DNA from: JAFDZV01 sp035549015
Lineage (GTDB): Bacteria > Bacteroidota > Ignavibacteria > OLB7
NCBI GenBank assembly: GCA_035549015.1
Contig: DASZRW010000130.1
Span: forward strand, 1 to 64,000
DNA length: 64,000 nucleotides
Direction of reading: 5' to 3'
Numbering within the stretch: position 1 is the stretch's first letter; each line of letters begins with the position of its first letter. The notes beneath the pieces are model-generated. The model did no database searches and was not told the origin of the DNA. It saw nothing but the letters and a program-made list of their open reading frames with translations. The translations under genes were made by a program, and so were the position numbers. Below, in pieces: positions 8,519 to 17,576 of the stretch.

Positions 8519-9229
8519 ATGAACAGAGTTTCCAGAGTTGCATTGCTGGTGGCGTTCGCCGCGCTCGTTGCTCCGCTGGCCGTTCATGCACAGAACGATG
8601 CGTTGCTCACCGGCCGCTGGACGATTACCGATGGCCGTTACGGCGGCTCGCGATACGATGGTTTCGTGGATATCACCCCCGGCAAGCTTATCTACAACCT
8701 TGCATGGAACGCGGCGGGGAAGACATACAAGGGCTTCGGCGTCGAGCAGGATCGCATGCTCTACTGCGCCTGGGGCAACGCCAACTTCGGCTTCGTTCTC
8801 TATACCATCGTCAACGATTCCACCGTGAACGGCGTCTGGGCCAACTCCGGCAGTCCGGAGGATCAAGGGGCGGAGTATCTGGTTGGCGGCTCCATCTCCG
8901 CCAAGGCGACGGAGTTCCGCGTTGCAGGAACCAACCCGCCTTCCAACGGCAGCTCCTCCGGCAGCGGCTACAGCGGCACATTGAAGGTATCGCACGACGG
9001 CGACATGTACAGCTTCGAGTGGCATGTCAATCAGGATGTCTACTACGGAGTCGGCATTCGCTGCGGCAAGCAGATCGCGGTGGGATGGGGGAGCGCGTCC
9101 GATGACTTCGGGGCGATCTGCTACACGGAGGCGCCGGACGTGCTGCGCGGCCGCTGGGTTGCTCACAGCGGCGCCGAGATCGGCGCCGAGAACCTGCAAC
9201 GCATGAAGACCGGCCAGCCGGGGCGCTGA
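8519..9229 (+). CDS. Secreted hypothetical protein with internal duplication
   Basis: A 236-residue protein with a signal peptide (MNRVSRVALLVAFAALV, likely cut after VHA). The mature part contains two related units. Unit one has YNLAWNAAGKTYKGFGVEQD, CAWGNANFGFVLYTI and NGVWANSGS; unit two has YSFEWHVNQDVYYGVGIRCG, VGWGSASDDFGAICYTE and RGRWVAHSGAE. A Ser/Gly linker (NGSSSGSGYSG) joins them. The repeated W-x4-Y-x-G-x-G and W-G-[NS]-A pattern suggests a small beta-sheet fold used twice. I do not recognise a named family, and neither signal nor neighbours point to a function. Confidence 0.75.
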   Translation: MNRVSRVALLVAFAALVAPLAVHAQNDALLTGRWTITDGRYGGSRYDGFVDITPGKLIYNLAWNAAGKTYKGFGVEQDRMLYCAWGNANFGFVLYTIVNDSTVNGVWANSGSPEDQGAEYLVGGSISAKATEFRVAGTNPPSNGSSSGSGYSGTLKVSHDGDMYSFEWHVNQDVYYGVGIRCGKQIAVGWGSASDDFGAICYTEAPDVLRGRWVAHSGAEIGAENLQRMKTGQPGR

Positions 9230-9425
9230 GCGCGACGGCGCCGGGCTTCATGGCCGTGGACCTCATGGCATTGGGCGTCGCGGCGTTGAGCCGCCGGCCG
9301 CAGTGTACGATAGCGAGCCGCCGCCGGGGCCGCCCCCGCGGCGGTTCCGGTGCAGGCCGGCATCCCGGTGCAGGCGCGTACGCCGCCGAGCATTGTAATC
9401 ACCTCGAACCGAACTACATTCGTTG

Positions 9426-10364
9426 ATGCGTGTGATCTTCATGGGGACGCCGGAGTTTGCCGTTCCCTCGTTGCGAGCCATCCTCGATGCCGGACACGAT
9501 GTTCCGCTCGTGGTCTCCACGCCCGATCGCGAGCGCGGCCGGGGGTTGAAGCTGAGCCCCTCCGCCGTGAAGGCGTTTGCCCTCGAGCGCGGGCTGGACG
9601 TTGTTACCCCGGAGTCGTTGAAGGAGGAATCGTTCTGCGACCGGATTCGCTCGGCGGCACCGGACGTGATTTGCGTGGTGGCATTTCGTATCCTTCCGGA
9701 GATGGTCTACACGATTCCCCGGCTCGGCAGCTTCAACCTGCACGGATCGCTCCTGCCGAAATACCGCGGCGCGGCGCCGATCAACTGGGCGATCATCAAT
9801 GGTGAGCCGGAGACCGGCGTCACGACGTTCTTTCTGCGGAAGCGCGTGGACACCGGCACCATCATCCTTCAGCGCACGATCCCCATCGGCCCGGAGATGA
9901 CGGCCGGGGAGTTGCACGACGTGATGATGGAGGTGGGGGCGGTTGCCGTTCGCGACACGCTGGCGATGATAGAGCGCGGGGCGATCGTGCCGGTGGAGCA
10001 GGACGATGCGGAGGCCACGCCGGCGCCGAAGATCTTCCGCGAGGACTGCGCGATCGATTGGAGCCTTCCGGCCGGGCGTCTCCACGATTTCATTCGCGGG
10101 CTGTCGCCGCATCCCGGCGCGTTCACCTCGTATGCCGGAGCAACCATCAAGATCTATCGCAGCCGCCTGACAGACGTTTCAGGCATTCCGCCGGGAACCG
10201 TTGAGGCGCGCGGCGAGCGGCTGCTCGTGGGGACCGGGACGACGGCCCTCAATGTGCTGGAGGTACAGCAGCAGGGGAAGCGGGCCATGACCGCTGCGGA
10301 GTTCGTTCGAGGTTTTCGTTTCGACCAAGGAGAGAAATTCGAGCATGCTTCCCCCACTGCGTGA
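9426..10364 (+). CDS. fmt: Methionyl-tRNA formyltransferase
   Basis: A 312-residue enzyme that formylates initiator Met-tRNA using 10-formyl-tetrahydrofolate. It begins with RVIFMGTPEFAVPSL and carries the active-site residues Asn104 and His106 in FNLHGS, the signature SLLPKYRGAAPINWAI and Asp142 in KRVDTG. The C-terminal OB-like domain covers about residues 205-300. Length is normal. ATG 9426 fits the family N-terminus; a TTG lies one codon upstream. The gene overlaps the next one by 20 bases. The usual partner def (peptide deformylase) is not in the window. Confidence 0.95.
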   Translation: MRVIFMGTPEFAVPSLRAILDAGHDVPLVVSTPDRERGRGLKLSPSAVKAFALERGLDVVTPESLKEESFCDRIRSAAPDVICVVAFRILPEMVYTIPRLGSFNLHGSLLPKYRGAAPINWAIINGEPETGVTTFFLRKRVDTGTIILQRTIPIGPEMTAGELHDVMMEVGAVAVRDTLAMIERGAIVPVEQDDAEATPAPKIFREDCAIDWSLPAGRLHDFIRGLSPHPGAFTSYAGATIKIYRSRLTDVSGIPPGTVEARGERLLVGTGTTALNVLEVQQQGKRAMTAAEFVRGFRFDQGEKFEHASPTA

Positions 10365-11124
10365 ATATCCGTTTGGAACGCGTCCGCTCGTCGTTGCCCA
10401 TCGCGGCAGTTCGGGCACGGCGCCGGAGAATACCATGGCAGCCGTGCGTCTCGGCGTCGAGGCCGGGGCGGCGATGGTGGAGATCGACGTGCAGCGGACG
10501 CTGGACGATCGCCTGATCGTTTTCCACGATCACGTGCTGGGGCGAACCACCAACGGAAGCGGGCGCGTGGATGCGCATGCATACTACGAGATCGGCACGC
10601 TGGATGCCGGCGGATGGATGGATGAACGCTACGCCGGCGAGCCGGTGCCGCTGCTGCTCGACGTGCTGGAGTATCTGAAGGGGCGGGCCTATCTCAACAT
10701 CGAACTGAAGCGTTACGATGGCGATCCCGAAAACGGTGAGAAGCTGCTGGCAGGCGTTCTGCGAACCGTGGAGGTTGCGGACATGGTTCCGTACACGCTC
10801 GTCTCATCCTTCGACCATGAGATGCTTGCATCGGCGGCTGCGATAAACCCGGACGTTCCGTGCGCCGTGATTCTGGGACCGGAGGATCGCGCCCTTCCTT
10901 CCGAGCGTGCTCTCCCGGTTGGTGCCCGGGCGGTTGTGCTGGGGAAGCACCAGCTTTCACACGAACGCGTTCACGATGCGCGGCAGCATCACCTGCCGCT
11001 TGCGGTCTACACCATCAACACATCTGAGGAGATCGAGCGTGCTCTTCGCTACGGTGTGGACGTGATCGTCACCAACTTTCCCGGACGCGTGATCGCTGTT
11101 CTGCGCGAACGCGGATTCCTATAG
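10345..11124 (+). CDS. Glycerophosphodiester phosphodiesterase
   Basis: A 259-residue GDPD/UgpQ-type enzyme that hydrolyses glycerophosphodiesters to an alcohol and glycerol 3-phosphate. The catalytic core is complete: His19-Arg20 and Glu28 in HRGSSGTAPENT, Glu47 and Asp49 in EIDVQRTLDD, His61/His63 in FHDHVLGRTT, and the metal-binding IELKRY. No signal peptide is seen, so it should act in the cytoplasm on phospholipid-derived diesters. The ATG lies 20 bases inside the end of fmt, so the two genes are probably co-transcribed. Confidence 0.9.
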   Translation: MLPPLREYPFGTRPLVVAHRGSSGTAPENTMAAVRLGVEAGAAMVEIDVQRTLDDRLIVFHDHVLGRTTNGSGRVDAHAYYEIGTLDAGGWMDERYAGEPVPLLLDVLEYLKGRAYLNIELKRYDGDPENGEKLLAGVLRTVEVADMVPYTLVSSFDHEMLASAAAINPDVPCAVILGPEDRALPSERALPVGARAVVLGKHQLSHERVHDARQHHLPLAVYTINTSEEIERALRYGVDVIVTNFPGRVIAVLRERGFL

Positions 11125-11211
11125 GCTGCGGCAGCCTGGGCATGATCTCCGCCTGCTTCGCCGCCATGCATCCTTACTCTCTGTGATTCCTGCAACCAGT
11201 CACGGGATACC

Positions 11212-11634
11212 ATGTACTGCGAAACCTGCCTGCTCGAGTTCGAAGAGGATGAGACCGATTGCACGGAGTGCGGCGGGGCATTGAATATGGATGTGCCCCG
11301 CTTCTGGGCCTCGAGGATGGTGAGCCGCGAGCGCGCCGGCATGTACCGTTCGCAGGCCCGGCGGCTCCTGTACATCGGCATCGCCGTACTGGTTGGGAGC
11401 ATGGTGATCATCGGTGTTGCCACCGGCGGGCATTCCTCCTCGTCCGACGGCGGGTTCTCCTTCGCAGGGGTGTTCCTGTTTCTCGCGCTCGCGGCGGCGC
11501 AGTGCATCTTCATTGCCAGCGCGTTCTCCTTCGCCCGTTCCAAGGGATATCCCTGGTATACCGGGTTGCTGATATTCGTTGGGATGATCGGCCTCCTCAT
11601 CCTCTTCGTCATCCGGGACAGGTACCGGACGTGA
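11212..11634 (+). CDS. Zinc-ribbon membrane protein, paralogue 1
   Basis: A 140-residue protein with an N-terminal zinc-ribbon-like motif (CETC at residues 3-6 and CTECGG near 22-27), a basic linker, then two long hydrophobic segments (about residues 51-68 and 82-104) and a third near 116-132. It should sit in the inner membrane with the zinc ribbon in the cytoplasm. The next gene has the same layout and the same MYC-x2-C start, so they are tandem paralogues. The function is unknown. Confidence 0.7.
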   Translation: MYCETCLLEFEEDETDCTECGGALNMDVPRFWASRMVSRERAGMYRSQARRLLYIGIAVLVGSMVIIGVATGGHSSSSDGGFSFAGVFLFLALAAAQCIFIASAFSFARSKGYPWYTGLLIFVGMIGLLILFVIRDRYRT

Positions 11635-11830
11635 TCGCTGCGGCCGGCTGACCGGAGAACCGAGGACGCTCGTTCGGTCATCCGGCCGCGGTGCCCTGGC
11701 CTCGCGCAGGCCGTGCCGGACCCGGCACGGTACCAACCGGCTCCGGCTGAAGGATCGCTTCCTGTCCGTCGCGAACAACACGTCGCGAACGAACCGGTGG
11801 ATCTCATTGCAACAACGATTCCTCTCCGCC

Positions 11831-12259
11831 ATGTACTGTCCACAATGCAGCGCCGAGTACCGTCCCGGGTTCGCGTTCTGTTCCGACTGCCACGTTGCGC
11901 TGGTGGAGGATCTGCCGGCGGAGGCTCCGACTGTCGCGGCCGAACGGATGCGGCGTGGTCGATTCAAGAAGTGGGGCGGGCTTGCCGTGATTCTGGGAAT
12001 CGTGCTCGGGCTCTCGCCGCACCTGCTGTTCCCGGGATCTGCGATCTCGCTCTCCCTGGCAGGACCGGCGTTCATCCTTGGGCTTGCAACCTACCTCGCC
12101 GGCGCATGCATGGTGGCCAGGGGGAAGGGCTTCCCGTACGCGGCCGGGCTCGTTGCGCTCGGCAGCCCGCTTCTTCTTCTGCTGCTCGCCATCTGGCACG
12201 ACAAGGCACTCCCCGTGCCCGACGAGTGGGATGAGCATCTGGAGGAACTGGGGGCCTGA
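11831..12259 (+). CDS. Zinc-ribbon membrane protein, paralogue 2
   Basis: A 142-residue paralogue of the preceding gene. It starts MYCPQCSAEYRPGFAFCSDC, giving two CxxC pairs typical of a zinc ribbon, followed by a basic stretch (RMRRGRFKKWGG), hydrophobic segments from about residue 50 to 124, and an acidic tail (DEWDEHLEEL). I chose ATG 11831 rather than 11807 because it matches the paralogue's MYC start. Function unknown; it lies 182 bases upstream of sdhC but is probably not part of that operon. Confidence 0.7.
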   Translation: MYCPQCSAEYRPGFAFCSDCHVALVEDLPAEAPTVAAERMRRGRFKKWGGLAVILGIVLGLSPHLLFPGSAISLSLAGPAFILGLATYLAGACMVARGKGFPYAAGLVALGSPLLLLLLAIWHDKALPVPDEWDEHLEELGA

Positions 12260-12303
12260 GCATCGGGTCAAACCGGGTAAAACCCGTCAACAATCCCCAA
12301 ACG

Positions 12304-12315
12304 TGACATTTGTCA
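12304..12315. promoter_or_regulatory. Short dyad upstream of sdhC
   Basis: TGACATTTGTCA forms a 5-base inverted repeat with a two-base centre, about 125 bases before the sdhC start. It could be an operator for the succinate dehydrogenase operon. No known regulator consensus is clearly matched, so this stays a suggestion. Confidence 0.3.
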
Positions 12316-12440
12316 TGCGCTGTTAGGGGCACCTCATTGTATCTTCTCCCGGTCTGTCCTGCGGTTGTCCTTCCATCGGGCGGCCCGGCACACTCCTTCG
12401 GAGCCCGGCTCACCGGGTTCCGCGTGTCAATCGAATCGCT

Positions 12441-13151
12441 ATGAATAACCAGTCACGTTTGTTCTCGGCTCTCACCTCGCAGGTGGGGCGGAAGGTGCTT
12501 ACGGGCATCACCGGTGTGCTGCTCGTTCTCTATCTGATCGCGCACATATCGGGCAATCTGAGCCTCCTCGGCAACGATCCGACGGCGTTCAACAAGTACG
12601 GCGCCTTCCTTCACGGCTTCGGCAAGCTCTTCTACCTGGTGGAGATCGGCCTCGGCGTAACCATCCTGTTGCATGCCTACATCGGCATCACGATCTGGAT
12701 GCGCAAGCGTGCGGCGCGCAGGCAGGGATACGCAGTACACGGCAGCAAGGGAGCCCCCAGCAGGCAATCGATCTCCTCGCGCACGATGATCATCACCGGA
12801 ACAGTGATGCTCATCTTCATCACCGTTCATGTGCTTCAGTTCCGGTTCGGTCCGGGCGAGGCGGAGGGATACGTGCAGACGCTGAGCGACGGCACGAAGA
12901 TCCATGACCTGCGCCGCATCACGGTGGAGACCTTCTCGCACATCGGATGGGTGATCTTCTACGTGGGCGCGGTTCTGCTTCTCGGCTTCCATCTTCGCCA
13001 CGGCATCTGGAGCATGCTGCAATCGCTCGGAGCGATGAAGCCTCGCGCTTCGGGCACGATCTATGCTCTGGCGTTCATCCTCGCCATCATCCTTGCTGCA
13101 GCCTTCATCTTCCTCCCCATATGGATTCATTTCCAGGGAGGTGCGGCATGA
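12441..13151 (+). CDS. sdhC: Succinate dehydrogenase/fumarate reductase cytochrome b558 subunit
   Basis: A 236-residue membrane anchor of complex II, of the b558 type found in Bacteroidetes, Chlorobi and Bacilli, with five hydrophobic segments. Candidate haem-ligand histidines lie in the membrane segments: LIAHISGN (about residue 35), LLHAYIG, ITVHVLQF and FHLRHGIW. It carries haem and the quinone site and anchors SdhA/SdhB to the cytoplasmic face. No SdhD is present, as expected for this type. Its TGA overlaps the sdhA start by four bases (ATGA), indicating translational coupling. Confidence 0.92.
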   Translation: MNNQSRLFSALTSQVGRKVLTGITGVLLVLYLIAHISGNLSLLGNDPTAFNKYGAFLHGFGKLFYLVEIGLGVTILLHAYIGITIWMRKRAARRQGYAVHGSKGAPSRQSISSRTMIITGTVMLIFITVHVLQFRFGPGEAEGYVQTLSDGTKIHDLRRITVETFSHIGWVIFYVGAVLLLGFHLRHGIWSMLQSLGAMKPRASGTIYALAFILAIILAAAFIFLPIWIHFQGGAA

Positions 13152-15088
13152 CGTCCTCAACCATGAACAACTCTCCCCGACTGGACTCCAAGGTCCCCGC
13201 CGGCCCGCTTCAACAGAAGTGGGAGAACTATCTCAACACGGCGAAGCTTGTCAATCCGAACAACAAGCGGAAGCATACCATTCTGGTGGTTGGCACCGGT
13301 CTGGCCGGCGCATCCGCCGCGGCAACGCTGGCAGAGCTGGGCTACAACGTCCGTTCCTTCTGCATCCAGGATTCCGCCCGCCGCGCGCACAGCATCGCGG
13401 CGCAGGGTGGCATCAATGCCGCGAAGAACTATCCGGGCGACGGCGACTCCGTCTGGCGCCTCTTCTACGACACGATCAAGGGGGGTGACTATCGTTCGCG
13501 CGAGGCGAACGTGCACCGCCTTGCGGAGATCAGCAACAACATCATCGATCAATGCGTTGCGCAGGGCGTTCCGTTCGCGCGAGAGTACGGCGGCCTCCTC
13601 TCCAACCGCTCCTTCGGCGGCGCCCAAGTGTCGCGTACGTTCTACGCGCGCGGGCAGACCGGGCAGCAGCTGCTGCTGGGTGCATACCAGGCGATGGAGC
13701 GAATGGTGGGTGCCGGGCGTGTGAAGCAGTACGATCGCCGCGAGATGCTGGATCTGGTGGTGGTGGACGGGCGGGCGCGCGGCATCATCGTGCGCAATCT
13801 GGCTACCGGCGAGTTGGAGCGCCACGTTGGCGACGCCGTGCTTCTCTGCACCGGCGGCTACGGCAACGTGTACTATCTCTCCACGAACGCGAAGAACTCC
13901 AATGTGACTGCGGCGTGGCGTTGCCACAAGCGCGGCGCGTTCTTCGCCAACCCCTGCTTTACCCAGATTCATCCCACCTGTATCCCGGTGTCCGGCGACT
14001 ATCAGAGCAAGCTGACGCTGATGAGCGAGAGCCTGCGCAACGATGGCCGGGTGTGGGTGCCGAAGACCGCCGGCGACAAGCGTTCGCCGGAGCAGATCCC
14101 GGAGGAGGAGCGCGATTACTATCTGGAGCGGAAGTACCCGAGCTTCGGCAACCTGGTGCCGCGCGACGTTGCCTCGCGCAATGCCAAGGAGATGGCCGAC
14201 CACGGCAAGGGCGTTGGTGAGACCGGCATGGCCGTCTATCTGGACTTCGCCGAGTCCATCAACCGCCTCGGCGAGAAGGTGATCAGCGAGCGGTACGGCA
14301 ATCTGTTCGAGATGTACGAGAAGATCACCGGCGACAACCCCTACAAGGTGCCGATGCGAATCTATCCCGCCGTCCATTACACGATGGGAGGGCTGTGGGT
14401 GGATTACGATCTCATGAGCACGGTTCCCGGGCTCTTCGTGCTGGGCGAGGCGAACTTCTCCGATCACGGCGCGAACCGTCTCGGCGCGAGCGCGCTGATG
14501 CAGGGGCTCTCCGACGGGTACTTCGTCATCTCGCATACGCTCGGCAACTACATCGCCAACACCTCGCTGCCGAAGCTGGAGGAGAGCAACGCCGCGTTCG
14601 CCGATGCCGAAAACGATTCGCGCGAACGCCTTGCAACGCTGCTGGGCATCAAGGGGGAGAAGACGCCGGTGCATTTCCACCGCGAGCTTGGGAAGATCAT
14701 GTGGGATTACGTGGGGATGGCCCGCAACCGCGACGGCCTGAACCATGCCATCGGTGCGATCGGCCGGCTGCGCGAGGAGTTCTGGAACAACCTGCGCGTG
14801 CCCGGCTCCAACGACACGATGAACAAGAACCTGGAGTTCGCAGGACGCATTGCGGACTTCATGGAGCTTGGCGAGCTGATGGCGCGCGATGCCCTGGAGC
14901 GCGAGGAGTCGTGCGGCGGGCACTTCCGCGAGGAGTATCAGACCGAGGACGGCGAGGCGCTTCGCAACGACGATGAGTTCGCCTTCGTCGCCGCCTGGGA
15001 GCATACCGGGCGTGTGGGCGAGGAGGTGAAGCACAGGGAAGAACTCGTATTCGAAAACGTAAAGCTGACCCAGCGCAGCTACAAATAG
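13148..15088 (+). CDS. sdhA: Succinate dehydrogenase/fumarate reductase flavoprotein subunit
   Basis: A 646-residue flavoprotein that oxidises succinate (or reduces fumarate). The FAD-binding GTGLAGAS lies at residues 49-56; His81 in HSIAAQGGIN is the expected covalent FAD attachment site. Later motifs are HYTMGGLWVD and GEANFSDHGANRLGASALMQGL. The N-terminal 40 residues are longer than in E. coli SdhA, which is usual for the Bacteroidetes-type enzyme. Start chosen at 13148, where the gene overlaps sdhC; in-frame sequence further upstream lies inside sdhC. The sdhC-sdhA-sdhB order is that of the three-subunit b558 complexes. Confidence 0.95.
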   Translation: MTSSTMNNSPRLDSKVPAGPLQQKWENYLNTAKLVNPNNKRKHTILVVGTGLAGASAAATLAELGYNVRSFCIQDSARRAHSIAAQGGINAAKNYPGDGDSVWRLFYDTIKGGDYRSREANVHRLAEISNNIIDQCVAQGVPFAREYGGLLSNRSFGGAQVSRTFYARGQTGQQLLLGAYQAMERMVGAGRVKQYDRREMLDLVVVDGRARGIIVRNLATGELERHVGDAVLLCTGGYGNVYYLSTNAKNSNVTAAWRCHKRGAFFANPCFTQIHPTCIPVSGDYQSKLTLMSESLRNDGRVWVPKTAGDKRSPEQIPEEERDYYLERKYPSFGNLVPRDVASRNAKEMADHGKGVGETGMAVYLDFAESINRLGEKVISERYGNLFEMYEKITGDNPYKVPMRIYPAVHYTMGGLWVDYDLMSTVPGLFVLGEANFSDHGANRLGASALMQGLSDGYFVISHTLGNYIANTSLPKLEESNAAFADAENDSRERLATLLGIKGEKTPVHFHRELGKIMWDYVGMARNRDGLNHAIGAIGRLREEFWNNLRVPGSNDTMNKNLEFAGRIADFMELGELMARDALEREESCGGHFREEYQTEDGEALRNDDEFAFVAAWEHTGRVGEEVKHREELVFENVKLTQRSYK

Positions 15089-15097
15089 AAGAGTGCC

Positions 15098-15862
15098 ATG
15101 GCAGACAAGTTGATGACGATCAATCTGAAGGTGTGGCGGCAGGATGGCCCGGACAGGCCCGGGCGTCTGGCTCCGTACACCGTGGAGGGTGTGAACCCTC
15201 ACATGTCGTTCCTCGAGATGTTCGATCTGTTGAACGAGCGCCTGATTCTTGGTGGTGAGGAGCCGATCGAGTTCGACAGCGATTGCCGCGAGGGGATCTG
15301 CGGATCGTGCAGCATGGTGATCAACGGCATTCCGCACGGGCCGCATCGCGGCACCGCTGTCTGCCAGTTGCACATGCGGCACTACAAGGATGGCGACACG
15401 CTCACCGTGGAGCCGTGGCGGGCCAATGCGTTCCCGCTGATCAAGGATCTCGTTGTGGATCGCGGCGCGTTCGATCGCATCATCGCCGCCGGCGGGTTCG
15501 TTTCCGTGAACACCGGCAGCGCGCCCGATGCGAACTCGCTTCCGGTGGAGAAGGCCAAGTCCGACGCCGCGTTCGACTTCGCGGCCTGCATCGGCTGCGG
15601 CGCATGCGTTGCGGCATGCCCGAATGCGTCGGCCTCGCTCTTCACCGGTGCGAAGATCGCCCATCTCTCGCTCTATCCGCAGGGTGAGCCGGAGCGCAGG
15701 CGTCGCGTGATCGCAATGGTGAATCAGATGGAGGCGGAAGGCTTCGGCGACTGCTCCAATCACGGTGAGTGCGAGGCGGTCTGCCCCAAGCAGATTTCCA
15801 TCAGCGCGATAGCGATCATGCGCCGCGAGTACGTCAAGGCGGTGGTGGCATCCAATGACTAG
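15098..15862 (+). CDS. sdhB: Succinate dehydrogenase/fumarate reductase iron-sulfur subunit
   Basis: A 254-residue electron-transfer subunit. The plant-type [2Fe-2S] cluster ligands are Cys63, Cys68, Cys71 (CREGICGSC) and Cys89 (GTAVCQL). Two more cluster motifs follow, CIGCGACVAACP and CSNHGECEAVCPKQ, which together bind the [4Fe-4S] and [3Fe-4S] clusters. It starts nine bases after the sdhA stop and completes the sdhCAB operon. Confidence 0.95.
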   Translation: MADKLMTINLKVWRQDGPDRPGRLAPYTVEGVNPHMSFLEMFDLLNERLILGGEEPIEFDSDCREGICGSCSMVINGIPHGPHRGTAVCQLHMRHYKDGDTLTVEPWRANAFPLIKDLVVDRGAFDRIIAAGGFVSVNTGSAPDANSLPVEKAKSDAAFDFAACIGCGACVAACPNASASLFTGAKIAHLSLYPQGEPERRRRVIAMVNQMEAEGFGDCSNHGECEAVCPKQISISAIAIMRREYVKAVVASND

Positions 15863-15898
15863 TTCCATCCGGCAGAACATCAACGTGGAACCGGCTGC

Positions 15899-16432
15899 AT
15901 GACTCTTCGCGACTACATCCGAACGATCCCCGACTATCCGAAGCCGGGGATCATGTTCCGGGATATCACAACGCTCCTGGCCGACGGCAGCGCGCTGCGC
16001 GAGGCGGCGGACAATCTGGCCGCATACTATCGCGATTCGGCGATCGACAAGGTGGCCGTCGTGGAGTCGCGCGGGTTTCTCGTGGGGGGGATCGTTGCGT
16101 ACCTGATCGGTGCGGGGCTGGTGATCATCCGGAAGAAGGGGAAGCTGCCGTATGCCACCTTCAGCATGGAGTACAGCCTGGAATATGGAACGGACAGCAT
16201 CGAGATGCATCAGGACGCGATCGCGCCGGGTGAGCGGGTGATGCTGCACGACGATCTCCTTGCCACGGGGGGCACCATGGCTGCCGCGGCCGGGCTGGTA
16301 CAGCGGAGCGGCGGCACCATCGTCAGCGCCTCGTTTCTGGTGGAGCTCTCCTTCCTGCACGGCCGCAACGTGCTTGCGAAGGCAGGTGTGCCGGATGTCC
16401 ATGCGCTGATCGATTATCCCGGCGAGGAATAG
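15899..16432 (+). CDS. apt: Adenine phosphoribosyltransferase
   Basis: A 177-residue purine-salvage enzyme converting adenine and PRPP to AMP. It has the typical start IPDYPKPGIMFRDITTLL, ESRGFLVGG (residues 56-64) and the PRPP-binding motif MLHDDLLATGGTM at residues 115-127. Length is normal. It follows sdhB by 36 bases on the same strand, so it may share the transcript, though the functions are unrelated. Confidence 0.94.
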   Translation: MTLRDYIRTIPDYPKPGIMFRDITTLLADGSALREAADNLAAYYRDSAIDKVAVVESRGFLVGGIVAYLIGAGLVIIRKKGKLPYATFSMEYSLEYGTDSIEMHQDAIAPGERVMLHDDLLATGGTMAAAAGLVQRSGGTIVSASFLVELSFLHGRNVLAKAGVPDVHALIDYPGEE

Positions 16433-16576
16433 CGCTCGCGGCCGGCCAACCTTTTGCGCCCGTTGTACGTCGACATACCGGCGCACGGCGGGCGCAACTC
16501 GTTGCCCCCAGCAGGCCATTGGAATCGCGGGCCGCCGTTCGTTGCAAACCGGTTTCGACCGAACAAACACGAGTGG

Positions 16577-17575
16577 ATGATCATGCTGGAGAACGAACCG
16601 ACATACGACGTGGTGATCGTGGGCGCAGGGCCTGCCGGCCTTGCCTGTGCCGTCGAGGCGAGGAAGCGCGGGTTGACGCATCTCGTGCTGGACAAGGGGA
16701 CGTTGGTGAACACGATCGTCGGCTTCCCGACCACCATGATCTTCTTCTCGACGCCGGAGCTTCTGGAGCTGGGAGGGATGCCGTTCACGTCACCCAACGT
16801 GCGGCCGGATCGGATGGAGGCTGTGGAATATTATCACGGCGTTGCACGCGCCGGCGAGGTGAATCTCTCCCTCTACAACGGCGTGACGGGCGTTGAACGA
16901 ACGGAGGAGGGCTTCATCGTTCGCGCGGAGCGCGGCAGTTATCGGGCACGTCATGTGGCCATTGCCACGGGATACTTCGATCAGGTGAACCCGCTCGGGA
17001 TTCCGGGAGAGGAGCTTCCGAAGGTGAGCCACTACTATCGCGAGGCGTACGGGCACTACGGCCAGGAGGTTCTGGTGATCGGCGGACGCAACTCCGCTGT
17101 GGAGACGGCGCTGGACCTCTGGCGGCACGGCGCGCGCGTTACGATGGTGCATCGCGGCGACTCCTTCGGCCGCAGCGTGAAGTACTGGATCCGGCCGGAT
17201 ATCGAGAACCGCGTTGCGAAGAACCAGATCGCCATGCTCTGGAATACGGAGGCCGTGGAGATCATGCCGCGCGCGGTGCGGCTGCGGAACAGGGAGAGCG
17301 GGGAGGAACGTACGATTGCCAACGACTTCGTCTATGCGATGATCGGCCATCGCCCCAGCGTTGCGCTGCTGGAGGCCTGCGGCGTTACGTATGCGGAGGA
17401 GACGCTGGTGCCCACGTACGATCCCGCGACCTTCGAGACGAACGTGCCGGGCCTCTTCATTGCTGGCTCCGTTGCCTGCGGTTCGAAGACCTGGGAGATC
17501 TTCATCGAGAACGGCCGGCAGCATGCCGCCGTTGTCATTACCGGGATCGCGCGGCGTCTCGGCAGGGGGACGTGA
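16577..17575 (+). CDS. ypdA: YpdA-family bacillithiol disulfide reductase-like flavoprotein
   Basis: A 332-residue two-dinucleotide-domain flavoprotein. FAD binds at VIVGAGPAGLA (residues 14-24) and NADPH at VLVIGGRNSAVET (165-177). It resembles thioredoxin reductase but has no CxxC redox pair, which is the mark of the YpdA (Bdr) family. YpdA reduces bacillithiol disulfide in Firmicutes, and homologues are widespread in Bacteroidetes. Bacillithiol in this organism is therefore an inference; its synthesis genes (bshABC) are not in the window. ATG 16577 was chosen, with ATG 16583 two codons later also possible. It is followed one base later by an acetyltransferase gene. Confidence 0.82.
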   Translation: MIMLENEPTYDVVIVGAGPAGLACAVEARKRGLTHLVLDKGTLVNTIVGFPTTMIFFSTPELLELGGMPFTSPNVRPDRMEAVEYYHGVARAGEVNLSLYNGVTGVERTEEGFIVRAERGSYRARHVAIATGYFDQVNPLGIPGEELPKVSHYYREAYGHYGQEVLVIGGRNSAVETALDLWRHGARVTMVHRGDSFGRSVKYWIRPDIENRVAKNQIAMLWNTEAVEIMPRAVRLRNRESGEERTIANDFVYAMIGHRPSVALLEACGVTYAEETLVPTYDPATFETNVPGLFIAGSVACGSKTWEIFIENGRQHAAVVITGIARRLGRGT

Positions 17576-17576
17576 C

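Noticed and set aside
13157..16681. 1174-codon open frame on the minus strand across sdhA, sdhB and apt
   Set aside because: It is the antisense of well-identified genes in GC-rich DNA; the translation is His/Arg/Ala-rich without any domain.
16577..17575. Thioredoxin reductase
   Set aside because: The fold fits, but the CxxC redox pair is missing.
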